Assembly: GCA_964454975.1 (NCBI GenBank)
Contig: CAYVVD010000045.1
Location: 1 to 6,218, forward strand
DNA from: CAYVVD01 sp964454975
GTDB lineage: Bacteria > Bacteroidota > Ignavibacteria > Kapaibacteriales > UBA2268
Reading direction: 5' to 3'
DNA length: 6,218 nucleotides
The notes under the pieces are model-generated. The model was not told the origin of the DNA. It saw only the letters and a list, made by a program, of their open reading frames with translations, and did not search any database. Both the position numbers and the translations under genes were made by a program. The number at the start of each line of letters is the position of its first letter. Position 1 is the first letter of the stretch. Below, piece by piece: positions 1-6,047 of this stretch.

Positions 1-728
1 TCGGGCGGTTCGGTGAATCGGATGCCGACCTGAAGTTTCAGGATGTGGTGGAAGGTAACCTGATCGAGATGGCAGACAAGGTTTTGGAAATTCTCAAAAA
101 CAAGTATTTGGTTTTCCCCATCCATTACGAAGGCATGCAGCGTGTGGAAGAACTGGAATATCCCGAACCGGCATTGCGGGAGGCGATTTTTAACGCTATT
201 GTTCATAAAGACTATAAAGGCTCAACCATTCAACTCAGCGTTTATGACGACAGGTTATCGCTTTGGAATCCCGGTACCTTGCCGGACGAACTGAATATTG
301 AAATGCTTAAGGGAAAACACCCATCTCATCCACGCAACAAGAACATTGCTGAGGTGTTCTTTAAAGCCGGATACATTGAAGCCTGGGGAAGGGGTATTTC
401 TATGATGATAGATACCTGCCGTAAAGCCGGACTTCCCGAACCTACCATTGAAGAAGTGGCAGGTGGTATACAGATCACTTTTCTGAAAGACATTTTTGCT
501 GAAGACTATTTGAAGCGATTGGGGTTGAATGAGAGACAGATTGAAACTGTTCAATTCGTTAAGAAGCAAGGGAAAATATCAAATTCCGAGTTTCAGGACT
601 TGTTTGGAGTTTCAAAGGCAACAGCAACCCGGGACTTGGCAGAGATAGTGGACAAATGGGATTTACTTGAAAAAGTTGGACTGACAGGAGTGGGTACAGT
701 TTATAAATTGAAGCGAAAGGGCTCATAA
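1..728 (+). CDS. AlbA_2/HATPase_c_4-type putative transcriptional regulator, 5' end outside window
   Basis: This is the C-terminal part of a COG2865-like protein, a family often annotated as ATP-binding or RecG-related transcriptional regulators. The frame is open from base 3 to the TAA at 726-728, so the GTG at 45 is not a convincing start and the N-terminal AlbA_2 (Schlafen-like) domain would lie upstream. What is visible is a GHKL-type ATPase fold: an N-box-like segment E..FNAIVHKDY (180-215), then LWNPGTLP (261-284) and the family-typical segment from HPSHPRNKNIAEVF through AWGRGI to AGLPEP (about 321-443). A C-terminal winged helix follows (about 525-690), with GVSKATATRDL as the likely recognition helix. 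Members are thought to be DNA-binding regulators, but the target here is unknown. Codons look more GC-rich than in the genes to the right. The stop falls inside a tandem repeat, so the exact C-terminus may vary between strains. Confidence 0.85.
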   Translation, partial: GRFGESDADLKFQDVVEGNLIEMADKVLEILKNKYLVFPIHYEGMQRVEELEYPEPALREAIFNAIVHKDYKGSTIQLSVYDDRLSLWNPGTLPDELNIEMLKGKHPSHPRNKNIAEVFFKAGYIEAWGRGISMMIDTCRKAGLPEPTIEEVAGGIQITFLKDIFAEDYLKRLGLNERQIETVQFVKKQGKISNSEFQDLFGVSKATATRDLAEIVDKWDLLEKVGLTGVGTVYKLKRKGS

Positions 729-788
729 AGGGCTCAAAGGGCTCATAAAGGGCTCAAAGGGCTCATTAACGGCTCACAATGGGCTCAT
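716..788 (+). repeat. 20-bp tandem repeat overlapping the stop codon of the upstream regulator gene
   Basis: The unit is AAAGGGCTCAT followed by AAAGGGCTC (20 bp). It occurs at 716-735 and 736-755, then as a half unit at 756-766. Degenerate copies follow: TAACGGCTC at 767-775 and a GGGCTCAT-ending piece at 776-788. The first unit encodes the last residues (KGS) and the TAA stop of the regulator. Because 20 is not a multiple of three, gain or loss of a unit would shift the frame and change the C-terminus. After the TAA the same frame stays open to a TGA at 948-950. Confidence 0.9.
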
Positions 789-809
789 GGGTATGAAAGT
801 CCCACCCAA

Positions 810-854
810 TTTTGCACATTGCCATCCTCGTTCCTGCGGTGGCAAAGAGCAAAA
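810..854. repeat. Stem-loop element, copy 1
   Basis: The left arm (810-824) is TTTTGC-ACA-TTGCCA and the right arm (840-854) is TGGCAA-AGA-GCAAAA. They pair except at a symmetric 3-nt internal loop, ACA opposite AGA. The 15-nt loop TCCTCGTTCCTGCGG (825-839) is identical in copy 3. Two base pairs differ from copy 3 in a compensating way: T813-A851 is A-T there, and A824-T840 is G-C there. The element lies 22 bp beyond the tandem repeat. Its function is unknown. Confidence 0.8.
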
Positions 855-970
855 GCCAACGCACGGATGAGTGCTAACAAGAAAATGAAGAAAGAAAATC
901 AAATAAAAACCTCTCCTCTCTCGACTGGAAAAAAGGGAAAATCTCTTTGAGAAAAGATCGGGGAATGGGG

Positions 971-1128
971 GCTACAGTAGCTAACATGGTGTATAAGCAA
1001 TAGCGAGTGAAGTGCTGAAATTGAGCATAGTGTATCTAATAAACTTTTGTGGTAGCGGACAGGTAAGTACTCCGAAATCCGCTACTGCTCATACACTGGG
1101 TCGTTACCGCCAATGGTAAAAAACGACC
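971..1128. repeat. Large palindromic element with nested hairpins
   Basis: The main arms are GTGTATAAGCAATAGCG (989-1005) and CGCTACTGCTCATACAC (1080-1096), which pair over 17 bp with two mismatches. On the bottom strand both mismatches become G-T wobbles, so that strand forms an unbroken stem. Inside is a second perfect 8-bp inverted repeat, GTAGCGGA (1052-1059) with TCCGCTAC (1078-1085), which competes with the main arm. Outside lies GGTCGTT (1099-1105) with AACGACC (1122-1128). A short palindrome GCTACAGTAGC (971-981) sits at the left edge. The piece GCTAAC at 980-985 can partly pair with GTTACC at 1104-1109 across an unpaired spacer. The general plan recalls attC recombination sites, but the GTTRRRY core is absent. 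No protein is encoded. Confidence 0.75.
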
Positions 1129-1223
1129 GTGCTACGTTGACAATGACGAAGAAAATTGAAAGGACTGACCACTTAACAACTTCTCGACAGAAAGAAAAAC
1201 GGGCGACACGCAGACCGACCCCA

Positions 1224-1241
1224 GAAAGATTTAATTTTTGC
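1224..1241 (+). repeat. Left arm of an 18-bp perfect inverted repeat
   Basis: GAAAGATTTAATTTTTGC here is the exact reverse complement of 6048-6065. The arm lies 73 bp outside stem-loop element 2, while its partner lies 64 bp outside stem-loop element 3, so the pair brackets both stem-loops and all three cargo genes. An exact 18-bp match is unlikely by chance in 6 kb, although AT richness weakens this. The partner lies across the assembly gap. Confidence 0.6.
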
Positions 1242-1314
1242 CCCACCGCACTTTAAAAGGAAAAAAGGGACAAGCCGACCCTCAATTTTTTGTCACGGTT
1301 TTTGCCCCCGCTTC

Positions 1315-1406
1315 GTTTAGCACATTTGCAGGTTAGTTTTCAAAATGCGTAGAAAAAATTACGCATTTTGAAAACTTGCTTCGCACCACCTGCAAAAGAG
1401 CTAAAC
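1315..1406. repeat. Stem-loop element, copy 2, with inner 17-bp hairpin
   Basis: The left arm (1315-1333) is GTTTAGC-ACA-TTTGCAGGT and the right arm (1388-1406) is ACCTGCAAA-AGA-GCTAAAC. They pair perfectly on both sides of the same ACA/AGA internal loop seen in copies 1 and 3. In place of the short loop it holds a second perfect inverted repeat, AGTTTTCAAAATGCGTA (1335-1351) with TACGCATTTTGAAAACT (1360-1376), around the 8-nt loop GAAAAAAT. The element starts about 58 bp past the stop codon of the leftward LytTR gene, so it could block or end that transcript, but no T-tract follows it as in an intrinsic terminator. Confidence 0.85.
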
Positions 1407-1464
1407 CCCTCCCACATCAAAAACACGAGCCAAAAAATTCACCGCCCCGATAAATAATTTCAAA

Positions 1465-2247
1465 TTACACAATTAACGCCCTTATCCCCTCATACATTTT
1501 CGCAGTAATCTCAAATTCCTTTTTGTTTATGCGGACAAGATATTTGCTGCCTGAAAGTTCACGGATTTCTTTCACCCTGTCTTTATGAATAGCGACATCA
1601 CGACTAATTTTTATGAGAGAAGGAAGGTTTAATACGCTTAAAAGCTTTGACAAACTCATATTTAAGACAAAAGTATCATCAGCAGTAACAATATTTGTTT
1701 TGCGGTCTGAATATTCAATGTAAAAGATGCTATCGGGGTTTATTTTCACTTTTCCCTGATACGTATTCAGAACAGGAAAACCATTTTCTTTTTTCTGAAT
1801 CTTTCCATTTTCAAAAATCAAAGGGGTAAATATTAGTAAAGTAGCCACTGGCAGAGATGTTTTTAGCAGAATATCTGTCAAAGGCATTACAAAAATTAAC
1901 TTACCGGAAAACAATAGCGATAAAATAAATAATGAAATTGTGGAAGCCAGTACATATATTAAAAATAATACTGCATGTTTTTGAACAGGGCTTTTAAAAA
2001 ATAATTCTACATTTCTATATTTCAACAATTTTACGATACTGAATAAAACTAAAAATATAAAAGTATAAAATACCAACCCCCAGGCACCGCCATATACAAA
2101 CTGTTTTAAATTGGGGTATGAAACAGAACTCATTATAGCATAAACCTTAAAAACTAAGGCATAAATTCCTACCGATAGAACGGTTAGGATAAAAGGGGTT
2201 GTAATAAATCCTTTTAAATCGGTACTTTTAAATCTTATTTCGTGCAT
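1465..2247 (-). CDS. Membrane-anchored LytTR-family transcriptional regulator
   Basis: The 260-residue product has an N-terminal membrane region with four likely helices (about residues 13-38, 50-75, 91-115 and 118-143) and a C-terminal LytTR DNA-binding domain (about 160-258). The domain shows the expected order: SIFYIEYSDRKTNIVT, then SLSKLLSVL, then LIKISRDVAIHKDRVKEI and a KKEFEITAKMYEGI end. There is no receiver domain and no histidine kinase next door, so it is not an ordinary two-component regulator; direct sensing by the membrane part is an inference. It is transcribed away from the two secreted enzymes, which start 126 bp beyond its own start. The ATG at 2245-2247 is preferred because a TAnnTTTG box lies about 20 bp upstream and no closer ATG fits. 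Three phased 10-bp repeats cover this start and suggest autoregulation. The family assignment is firm; the target genes are not shown. Confidence 0.88.
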   Translation of the reverse strand: MHEIRFKSTDLKGFITTPFILTVLSVGIYALVFKVYAIMSSVSYPNLKQFVYGGAWGLVFYTFIFLVLFSIVKLLKYRNVELFFKSPVQKHAVLFLIYVLASTISLFILSLLFSGKLIFVMPLTDILLKTSLPVATLLIFTPLIFENGKIQKKENGFPVLNTYQGKVKINPDSIFYIEYSDRKTNIVTADDTFVLNMSLSKLLSVLNLPSLIKISRDVAIHKDRVKEIRELSGSKYLVRINKKEFEITAKMYEGIRALIV

Positions 2248-2287
2248 GGTATTAAAATTTGATGCACAAATTTAGTGATTTCATGCA
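2237..2287 (-). promoter_or_regulatory. Three phased 10-bp direct repeats, candidate LytTR operator
   Basis: Read on the minus strand, TGCATGAAAT (2287-2278), TGCATCAAAT (2266-2257) and TGCACGAAAT (2246-2237) fit the consensus TGCAYSAAAT. They are spaced 21 and 20 bp apart, about two helical turns. LytTR regulators such as AgrA typically bind pairs of direct repeats about 21 bp apart, so this is a good candidate site for the adjacent regulator. The last copy spans the regulator's start codon and the other two flank its putative -7 box, a layout suited to autorepression. A weak fourth TGCA lies at 2303-2306. Confidence 0.6.
2267..2274 (-). promoter_or_regulatory. Candidate -7 box for the LytTR gene
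   Basis: On the minus strand the bases read TAAATTTG, matching the Bacteroidota -7 consensus TAnnTTTG. The box ends 19 bp before the regulator's ATG, so the leader would be very short or the message nearly leaderless. I see no convincing TTG at the -33 position, which limits confidence. It lies between two of the phased repeats. Confidence 0.45.
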
Positions 2288-2313
2288 TAATTTGACCATT
2301 ACTGCAGCTGATA

Positions 2314-2332
2314 GTTTAATCAACATTTAAAC
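2314..2332. promoter_or_regulatory. Inverted repeat upstream of the enzyme operon
   Basis: GTTTAA (2314-2319) and TTAAAC (2327-2332) form a perfect 6-bp inverted repeat with a 7-bp spacer. It occupies the place where a -33 element would lie relative to the -7 box at 2338, so a protein bound here could control the operon. It is short and AT-rich and could be chance. Confidence 0.3.
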
Positions 2333-2337
2333 AACCG

Positions 2338-2345
2338 TATATTTG
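2338..2345 (+). promoter_or_regulatory. -7 box of the enzyme operon
   Basis: TATATTTG matches the Bacteroidota sigma-A -7 consensus TAnnTTTG exactly. Transcription would start near 2350, leaving a leader of about 25 bases before the ATG at 2374. A clear -33 TTG is not seen. No comparable promoter is needed for the second enzyme gene, which follows after only 10 bp. Confidence 0.55.
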
Positions 2346-2373
2346 TGCTGTCAAAATTTATAAAAAATTGCTC

Positions 2374-4137
2374 ATGAAAAAAATAATTACATTTCTATTT
2401 TTGTTACCAGTAATATCATTTGCACAAAATAACAGTCCCTTTGTTGTGAATGGTTTTGCAGAAATGGTTTTTCAAAATGACACAGTATTTCCGCAAACAA
2501 CCTATACAGAGTTAGGAATTGGGAATGTTCGAGTTGGGGTTTTTTGGCAATCAGATGACCCAAATTCTATTAATTGGACTCCAATTGACCGGTGGGCAGA
2601 TTTTTATGCCAATACTAATGTAGAACCAATTATTATTTTTCAATGTGTACAGGAAATTCCTGATACCTCAATAGTGGCTGATACTACAGGTTGGACCTAT
2701 TGTGAAAAGCAAAACTGGGAGAATTGGCATGCAAACGGCTCAGTGTTATTGAATAATGGTAATTCCTATTATCCACAAGACACAATTCTGTGGAAAGAAT
2801 TCCTTACAGCATTTGTGGACAGATATGATGGAGACGGCCAAAATGATTATAACAACTTAGTTTACCCCTTTAAAATTTATCAGTTTGAGGCTGAATTAGA
2901 ACGAGTATGGTGCAAAGAAGATTCTCTGTGGTATCAAGAATTTGTAGATTATGTAAATTTGGGTTACAATACTATTAAACAGCAAGACCCTACTTCGATT
3001 GTTAAATATGGCGGTTATGCTGAGCCTGAATTGCATTTGCTCTTTCAAGATACTGCTTCATATGCAGTAGACAGTATTAAAGTTACACAGAACGCCTCTG
3101 TTGACAAGCAAACATTTTATGCAGCAGCAAGTACAAATAATGGTTTTTTATCTAAACATTCAAGAATGATGTATATTCTGCAAAACGCAGCTACTGATGT
3201 TTATGATATACATCTATATGGAATGGCTGAGTGGCTCCCTTTTCATACTAAAGCAATGAAAAATATTTTTGGAAATAAACCATTATGGGCATTGGAAGGC
3301 GGTGGTCCATGGAGAGACCATTTTGCTTATGAAATTTTTAATCCTACCAATGGAACAGGATACTTATCCTCTGAATTACTAAAAGAAAATGCTTCCTATG
3401 TGGTGCGCTATTATATTGGAGGAATTGGAAGCGGATTTTCGAAGCTTGCCTGGAATGCCAATGCCTCCTACACCAATTGGGGACAAAAGTTTGGAGATAT
3501 GGCGTTATACACCATAAATAACACTTTTAAAAAACCCGCCTACTGGACTTATGGAGGGCTTTCTGATCTTATAACCGGCTATGACTCCATAGTTGCAATT
3601 CCTGATAATATTTACTGGAATAACTCGGACATTGTAGGATACGAAGCTCTAAATAATGGAAAAACTTACTGGTTTTTGTGGAACTTAAACGATAGTGTAA
3701 ACATTCCCTTAAATGCAATTAAAAATCAACTTGTATATCCTGTTGATTCGGGTGATGTTAGTTGGGACACCATTACTTATAATCCACTAGTTACAAATAA
3801 CATTGCCGTAACAAGAACCGCTGTAATCCTTGAAATGGATGGCATAGTTTTGAGTGTTGATGAAAGTATAATTAATGATGCTTTTAAATTTAATATTTAT
3901 CCAAATCCGGCAGACGAAAATATTACCATTCAATGGGATGCTGAAAATAACAATCAAGAGGTATTATACATCAGGGTTCTTAATGCCATTGGGCAATCTG
4001 TTTATTCTAATGCTGACATCCATCAACAAAACGGAAGTTTTGTGCTCAATACAAATGGTTTCCCTAATGGTGTTTACTTTATCGAGTTAGGAGGAAATAC
4101 AAGTGAGTCAGTCAAAAAAATTATTATTAATCATTAA
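2374..4137 (+). CDS. Secreted TIM-barrel glycoside-hydrolase-like protein with T9SS sorting domain
   Basis: The product has 587 residues. A Sec signal peptide MKKIITFLFLLPVISFA ends before Q18, which is why the ATG at 2374 is chosen over the in-frame TTG at 2368. The body (about 22-490) reads like a clan GH-A (beta/alpha)8 hydrolase: GNVRVGVFW near 50, PIIIF near 85, KIYQFEAELERVW at 167-179 with E172 or E174 as possible acid/base, VYDIHLYG near 276-283, and LWALEGG with E308 as candidate nucleophile. A beta-rich stretch (about 390-490) may be the small domain often attached to such barrels. The last 82 residues (506-587), from FNIYPNPA to KKIIINH, are a type A T9SS sorting domain, so the enzyme should be released or anchored at the cell surface. 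I cannot assign a CAZy family or substrate; the neighbouring lyase hints at a pectin-like polymer. Confidence 0.75.
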   Translation: MKKIITFLFLLPVISFAQNNSPFVVNGFAEMVFQNDTVFPQTTYTELGIGNVRVGVFWQSDDPNSINWTPIDRWADFYANTNVEPIIIFQCVQEIPDTSIVADTTGWTYCEKQNWENWHANGSVLLNNGNSYYPQDTILWKEFLTAFVDRYDGDGQNDYNNLVYPFKIYQFEAELERVWCKEDSLWYQEFVDYVNLGYNTIKQQDPTSIVKYGGYAEPELHLLFQDTASYAVDSIKVTQNASVDKQTFYAAASTNNGFLSKHSRMMYILQNAATDVYDIHLYGMAEWLPFHTKAMKNIFGNKPLWALEGGGPWRDHFAYEIFNPTNGTGYLSSELLKENASYVVRYYIGGIGSGFSKLAWNANASYTNWGQKFGDMALYTINNTFKKPAYWTYGGLSDLITGYDSIVAIPDNIYWNNSDIVGYEALNNGKTYWFLWNLNDSVNIPLNAIKNQLVYPVDSGDVSWDTITYNPLVTNNIAVTRTAVILEMDGIVLSVDESIINDAFKFNIYPNPADENITIQWDAENNNQEVLYIRVLNAIGQSVYSNADIHQQNGSFVLNTNGFPNGVYFIELGGNTSESVKKIIINH

Positions 4138-4147
4138 TTCAATTATC

Positions 4148-5809
4148 ATGAAAAAAATTATCATTTGTAGTATTCTCATAATTGGTGCTACTTTTCATTC
4201 AACTGCTCAAACTCCTGCTTTTCCCGGATGTGAAGGCTGGGCATGTGAAACACAAGGTGGTAGAAATGGGCAGATAGTTTTTGTTACTAATCTGAACGAC
4301 AGTGGTGTAGGATCTTTGAGAGCTGCTGTGGAAACCAATGGGCCAAGAATTATTTTGTTTAAGGTAAGTGGTATTATTCATCTACAATCCCCTATTGAAT
4401 TAGGACATAAAATCAATATGACCATTGCCGAACAACGGTCTAACGTATCTATTTTCGGACAAAGTGCTCCGGGAGGTGGAATTATAATTGCGGATTATAA
4501 CTTCAACATTGCCAATGCGCATGATGTAGTTTTACAGCATCTGAGATTCAGAAACTCGATTCGTGACACCCTTTTAGCTTCACTTGGAGACGGAATTGAA
4601 GTTTCAGGAGGCAAGCGAGTTGTCATAGATCATTGTTCTTTTTCTTGGGCAACTGACGAGCAAATAAGTTCAGAATTACGAAATGACGTTCCAACGGATA
4701 GTGTAACCATTCAAAACTGCATTTTTGCCGAAGGCTTATTAAACGGAGGGCATGAAGCGGGACCACACAGCAGAGGAGCACATTTTTCAAGAGGAGTGGA
4801 TCATATTGGGTTTCATCATAATTTTTTCATGTCAAACAATAAAAGAAATGCAAGTATGGTGGGAAATAGTGACAGTGGGGCTGTGGGCCCAATAAACCCT
4901 ATTTTTGATTTCTCTTATAATGTAATTTACAATTATGGAGAACACGCCACAAAAATTGACAGAGGAGCCCATCTCAACATTGTTGGAAACTTATATGATG
5001 CAGGACCCGGAACACTTGTTAATAACATTGAAATAGAAAATTTTACCACCGGTGCAGGAACTCAAATGTATTTAACCGGAAATTTTAGTGTGGATGACCC
5101 TACCGCCACCCAAAGCGACCTTATGAACTGGCCCGGGTCAATTGGAGAAGGCCTGCAAACAAGCCCCTTTGCAACACCAAACATCACCGCAACAAGTATT
5201 CAGGATTTACCCGCTTACGTTCATTGTGCCGGTGCACTTCCCCATGATTCTACCGATATAAGATTACTCAACGAATATGATAACGGCTTAGGAGATTTAG
5301 GAGCCCCCAACCGAACACATAACGACCCTATTCCGCAACCATTAGCTGGAATAACTCCAACTGATAGTGATAATGATGGTATGCCTGATTACTGGGAAAC
5401 AACGAATGGTCTAAATCCAAATGATTCGTTAGATGCTCATGCCGATAACAATAGTAACGGCTACATTAACTTAGAAGAATACTTACATCACATCAGTGAT
5501 TCTTTAAATACCTGTGGGTTCATTCTTTCTGTTACAAGTAATGAAATTAATCCTTTCTCATTTAATATTTTTCCTAATCCAGCAAACAAATTTCTTACAA
5601 TCCAATGGGGTAGTCAAGACAATATAGAAGTCAAAGAAGTACGTATTTATAACTTGCAAGGGAAAACAGTATTTACAGAAATAATAAATGCTGATAACGA
5701 AATCGGTGAACATGTTATTGAGTTACAAAACATTGCTAATGGAACTTATCTAATTAGACTTATCGGTAATAAAGGCAGCTCCTCTAAAAAAATAATTATT
5801 AACCATTAA
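4148..5809 (+). CDS. Secreted pectate-lyase-like polysaccharide lyase (PL1-type) with T9SS sorting domain
   Basis: The product has 553 residues. It starts at the ATG at 4148, giving signal peptide MKKIIICSILIIGATFHSTA before Q21; the in-frame GTG at 4103 would overlap the preceding gene and precede the signal. The body (about 24-395) is a right-handed beta-helix of pectate lyase type: AFPGCEGW, GGRNGQIVFVTNLNDSGVGSLRAA (37-60), GQSAPGGGI (104-112), VIDHCSFSWATDEQISS (159-175) and HHNFFMSNNKRNAS (223-236). By family analogy D148, D161, D170 and E171 may help bind calcium, and R233 may be the catalytic arginine. A calcium-binding-like linker follows (DSDNDGMPDYWE near 406-417, DNNSNGYINLEEYL near 433-446). 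A T9SS sorting domain closes the protein (472-553, FNIFPNPA to KKIIINH). Beta-elimination of polygalacturonate or a related uronan is the likely reaction. It lies 10 bp after the hydrolase gene, so the two are almost certainly cotranscribed. Confidence 0.85.
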   Translation: MKKIIICSILIIGATFHSTAQTPAFPGCEGWACETQGGRNGQIVFVTNLNDSGVGSLRAAVETNGPRIILFKVSGIIHLQSPIELGHKINMTIAEQRSNVSIFGQSAPGGGIIIADYNFNIANAHDVVLQHLRFRNSIRDTLLASLGDGIEVSGGKRVVIDHCSFSWATDEQISSELRNDVPTDSVTIQNCIFAEGLLNGGHEAGPHSRGAHFSRGVDHIGFHHNFFMSNNKRNASMVGNSDSGAVGPINPIFDFSYNVIYNYGEHATKIDRGAHLNIVGNLYDAGPGTLVNNIEIENFTTGAGTQMYLTGNFSVDDPTATQSDLMNWPGSIGEGLQTSPFATPNITATSIQDLPAYVHCAGALPHDSTDIRLLNEYDNGLGDLGAPNRTHNDPIPQPLAGITPTDSDNDGMPDYWETTNGLNPNDSLDAHADNNSNGYINLEEYLHHISDSLNTCGFILSVTSNEINPFSFNIFPNPANKFLTIQWGSQDNIEVKEVRIYNLQGKTVFTEIINADNEIGEHVIELQNIANGTYLIRLIGNKGSSSKKIIINH

Positions 5810-5846
5810 TTACATAAGAAATTGCTATATCCAGACACAGCTATAT

Positions 5847-5856
5847 NNNNNNNNNN
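5847..5856. other. Assembly gap of ten Ns
   Basis: Ten Ns mark a scaffold join or unresolved bases. Just before it GCTATAT occurs at 5824-5830 and again at 5840-5846, a 16-bp step, so a collapsed short repeat could have caused the break. The true gap length is unknown, and adjacency of everything after 5856 to the enzyme genes depends on the scaffolding being right. Confidence 0.95.
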
Positions 5857-5936
5857 TGTATAGACTGGCAAAAGGAGAAGAATAACATATATCTAAAGCC
5901 ACGCTTCTTTTTGTCATACTTTTTGTACCGACACAC

Positions 5937-5984
5937 TTTTAGCACATTGCCGTCCTCGTTCCTGCGGGCGGCAAAGAGCTAAAG
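5937..5984. repeat. Stem-loop element, copy 3
   Basis: The left arm TTTAGC-ACA-TTGCCG (5938-5952) pairs with CGGCAA-AGA-GCTAAA (5969-5983), with the same ACA/AGA internal loop as copies 1 and 2. A T5937-G5984 wobble could extend it. The loop contains TCCTCGTTCCTGCGG, identical to copy 1 and in the same orientation, so copies 1 and 3 are direct repeats about 5.1 kb apart. It is followed directly by AAGCTGACCCTCAA (5982-5995), which recurs with one mismatch at 1272-1285. Confidence 0.8.
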
Positions 5985-6047
5985 CTGACCCTCAACTAAA
6001 AGCTATGCCAAAATCCATCGCACGAGAGACAAAAATCCCCTCGCTTC

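Larger units (their letters stand above)
789..1464. other. Gene-free region rich in folded repeats
   Basis: I find no convincing gene between the tandem repeat and the end of the leftward LytTR gene. The stretch holds stem-loop element 1 (810-854), the large palindromic element (971-1128), one arm of the 18-bp inverted repeat (1224-1241), a possible decayed stem-loop copy (about 1245-1285) and stem-loop element 2 (1315-1406). Its base composition looks GC-richer than the genes to its right, which is unusual for intergenic DNA in a low-GC genome and fits repeat-derived or imported sequence. No tRNA, rRNA or CRISPR pattern was seen. Confidence 0.7.

Noticed and set aside
255..569. Leftward open frame of 104 codons
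   Set aside because: It is antisense to the well-supported AlbA_2-type domain and resembles no protein.
716..788. CRISPR array
   Set aside because: Units are contiguous 20-bp tandem copies with no spacers.
971..1128. Canonical integron attC site
   Set aside because: The layout is similar, but no GTTRRRY/RYYYAAC core pair and no integron integrase are present in the window.
1315..1406. Intrinsic terminator of the LytTR gene
   Set aside because: The stem is strong but no T-tract follows it on the minus strand, and the structure recurs where no gene ends nearby.
3875..4090. Rightward open frame of 71 codons
   Set aside because: It is an alternative frame inside the T9SS sorting domain of the hydrolase gene.
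4103..4147. Upstream GTG start for the lyase, giving 15 more residues
   Set aside because: It would overlap the hydrolase gene and put a non-signal stretch before a typical MKK signal peptide starting at 4148.
4199..4381. Leftward open frame of 60 codons
   Set aside because: It is antisense to conserved pectate-lyase motifs.
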